Assembly (NCBI GenBank): GCA_004173475.1
Contig: SEBU01000005.1
Location: 248,001 to 312,000 of the forward strand
Direction: 5' to 3'
Length of the DNA: 64,000 nt
From: Gammaproteobacteria bacterium
GTDB taxonomy: Bacteria > Pseudomonadota > Gammaproteobacteria > Pseudomonadales > Cellvibrionaceae
Position numbers and translations under genes: made by a program. Below, one piece after another: positions 63,410-64,000 of the stretch (position 1 is the stretch's first letter; the number at the start of each line of letters is the position of its first letter). The notes below the pieces were generated by a model. The model did not search any database. It was not told where the DNA came from and saw only the letters and a list, made by a program, of their open reading frames with translations.

Positions 63410-63471
63410 CTATAGACTTCGTTTTGTGATCATTAATTTTGACCTCGCCCATTAACCCAAGCGAGGTCAAC

Positions 63472-64000
63472 ATGAACAACTTAATCATCACTCAAGAAGA
63501 CAGTAACTCTACCAATCAAATCGTCGATGGCATTCTTCAACTTCGCCATGAAACCTTTATCCAAAGACTTGATTGGGACATTCCTTCAGTGAATGGTCGC
63601 GAGCGTGATTATTTTGATGATTTACAGCCATACCACATTGCGGTATTGGATCAGAATAAATCTGTAGTAAATGGCTGTTGGCGCGCCTTGCCCACAACAG
63701 GTGATTACATGTTGAAATCTATTTTTCCTGAATTGTTGCAAGGTGAAGCAGCACCCTCCTGTGACGACGTTTGGGAAATTAGTCGTTTTGCCGTTAGAAA
63801 AGGTTCCGCCGAAAAAGAAGTTGGTTTGCTTGGAAATGTTACTGTAGACCTGGTTCGATCCTTCCATGATTTTGCTATCCAAAACGACATCAAAGCTTAC
63901 GTCACTGTTACTACAGTTGCCTGTGAACGTTTATTGCGACAACTGGGAGTTAGTTTACGCCGTATGGGCGCAGCTAGCGCAATGCAAATTGGAAAGGAAC
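63472..64000 (+). CDS. LuxI-type acyl-homoserine-lactone synthase (partial, runs off the window)
   Basis: 176 codons to the window edge, no stop reached. LuxI hallmarks: LRHETFIQRLDWDIP (Arg and Trp), RERDYFDDLQPYHIAVLD (Glu-Asp-Asp core), GCWRALPTTGDYMLKSIFPEL and WEISRFAVRK (Glu and Arg). It joins an acyl chain from acyl-ACP with S-adenosylmethionine to make an acyl-homoserine lactone. GAGG precedes the ATG. With the LuxR-type gene at 58836 it forms a quorum circuit. The acyl length is not deducible. Confidence 0.95.
   Translation, partial: MNNLIITQEDSNSTNQIVDGILQLRHETFIQRLDWDIPSVNGRERDYFDDLQPYHIAVLDQNKSVVNGCWRALPTTGDYMLKSIFPELLQGEAAPSCDDVWEISRFAVRKGSAEKEVGLLGNVTVDLVRSFHDFAIQNDIKAYVTVTTVACERLLRQLGVSLRRMGAASAMQIGKE

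Larger units (their letters stand above)
63048..63471. other. Regulatory spacer upstream of luxI-type gene
   Basis: 424 bases without a gene. Its right half carries two lux-box-like sites; the left half shows nothing I recognise. Confidence 0.65.

Noticed and set aside
1-64000. Insertion sequences, integrases, tRNA or attachment sites at the cluster edges
   Set aside because: None recognised; no direct evidence of recent mobility.

Overview
The window looks like chromosome from a gammaproteobacterium related to Cellvibrio or other Cellvibrionaceae. This is inferred from gene content (lpoA-yraN-diaA-dolP run, AlgP-like histone H1-like protein, MotAB, TonB-dependent receptor, M48/LemA pair) and a moderate, slightly AT-rich base composition. 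No rRNA, tRNA, insertion sequence or CRISPR array was recognised.

Region 1 (1-34.2 kb) is mostly housekeeping: a TonB-dependent receptor; a molybdate importer (modABC, minus strand); rsmI divergent from an lpoA-yraN-diaA-dolP run; lemA and an M48 metallopeptidase; an aminotransferase; a YbaK-like deacylase; dinB; an AlgP-like protein behind a long A-tract-rich spacer; PilZ and cyclic-nucleotide-binding proteins; a TonB-like protein; prfC; motAB; a DUF1244 protein; a beta-propeller protein; nagA; an RND efflux pair; a putative outer-membrane barrel; and an adenine/adenosine deaminase. Several genes end in clear intrinsic terminators.

Region 2 (about 34.7-58.5 kb) is a large RiPP (ribosomally made, post-translationally modified peptide) gene cluster, the most interesting part of the window. 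Two near-identical 59-residue precursors (42629-42808 and 43195-43374) end in a Ser/Cys/Gly-rich segment. A leftward operon encodes a MacB-type exporter (HlyD-like adaptor, ATPase, two permeases), a TfuA-type YcaO, TfuA and a HlyC-like acyltransferase. Rightward genes encode a ThiS/MoaD-like sulfur carrier, a ThiF/MoeB-rhodanese activator and a SelO-like protein. After a terminator come an ABC-2 exporter, a SpaB_C-type dehydratase partner, a second YcaO, an E1-like protein, a fused E1-like/tandem SagB-type dehydrogenase, an M50 protease and a LanB-type glutamylating dehydratase. Together these predict a peptide carrying azol(in)es, dehydroamino acids and, through TfuA-YcaO fed by ThiS/ThiF, one or more backbone thioamides, possibly also an acyl group.

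Region 3 (58.8-64.0 kb) holds a LuxR-type receptor, a RibD-like protein that seems to have lost its deaminase zinc ligands, a small membrane ORF, a chitin-synthase-like glycosyltransferase and the 5' part of a LuxI-type acyl-homoserine-lactone synthase cut by the window end. Seven lux-box-like 16-mers (CT-N12-AG, mostly CTGTAAC-type) lie upstream of the exporter/TfuA operon, each precursor, the ABC-2/dehydratase operon, the divergent RibD-like/chitin-synthase-like genes and luxI. This suggests that the whole RiPP pathway and its neighbours form one quorum-sensing regulon. The two precursor promoters share the same lux-box to -35 spacing, and each is preceded by a different 8-bp tandem repeat.
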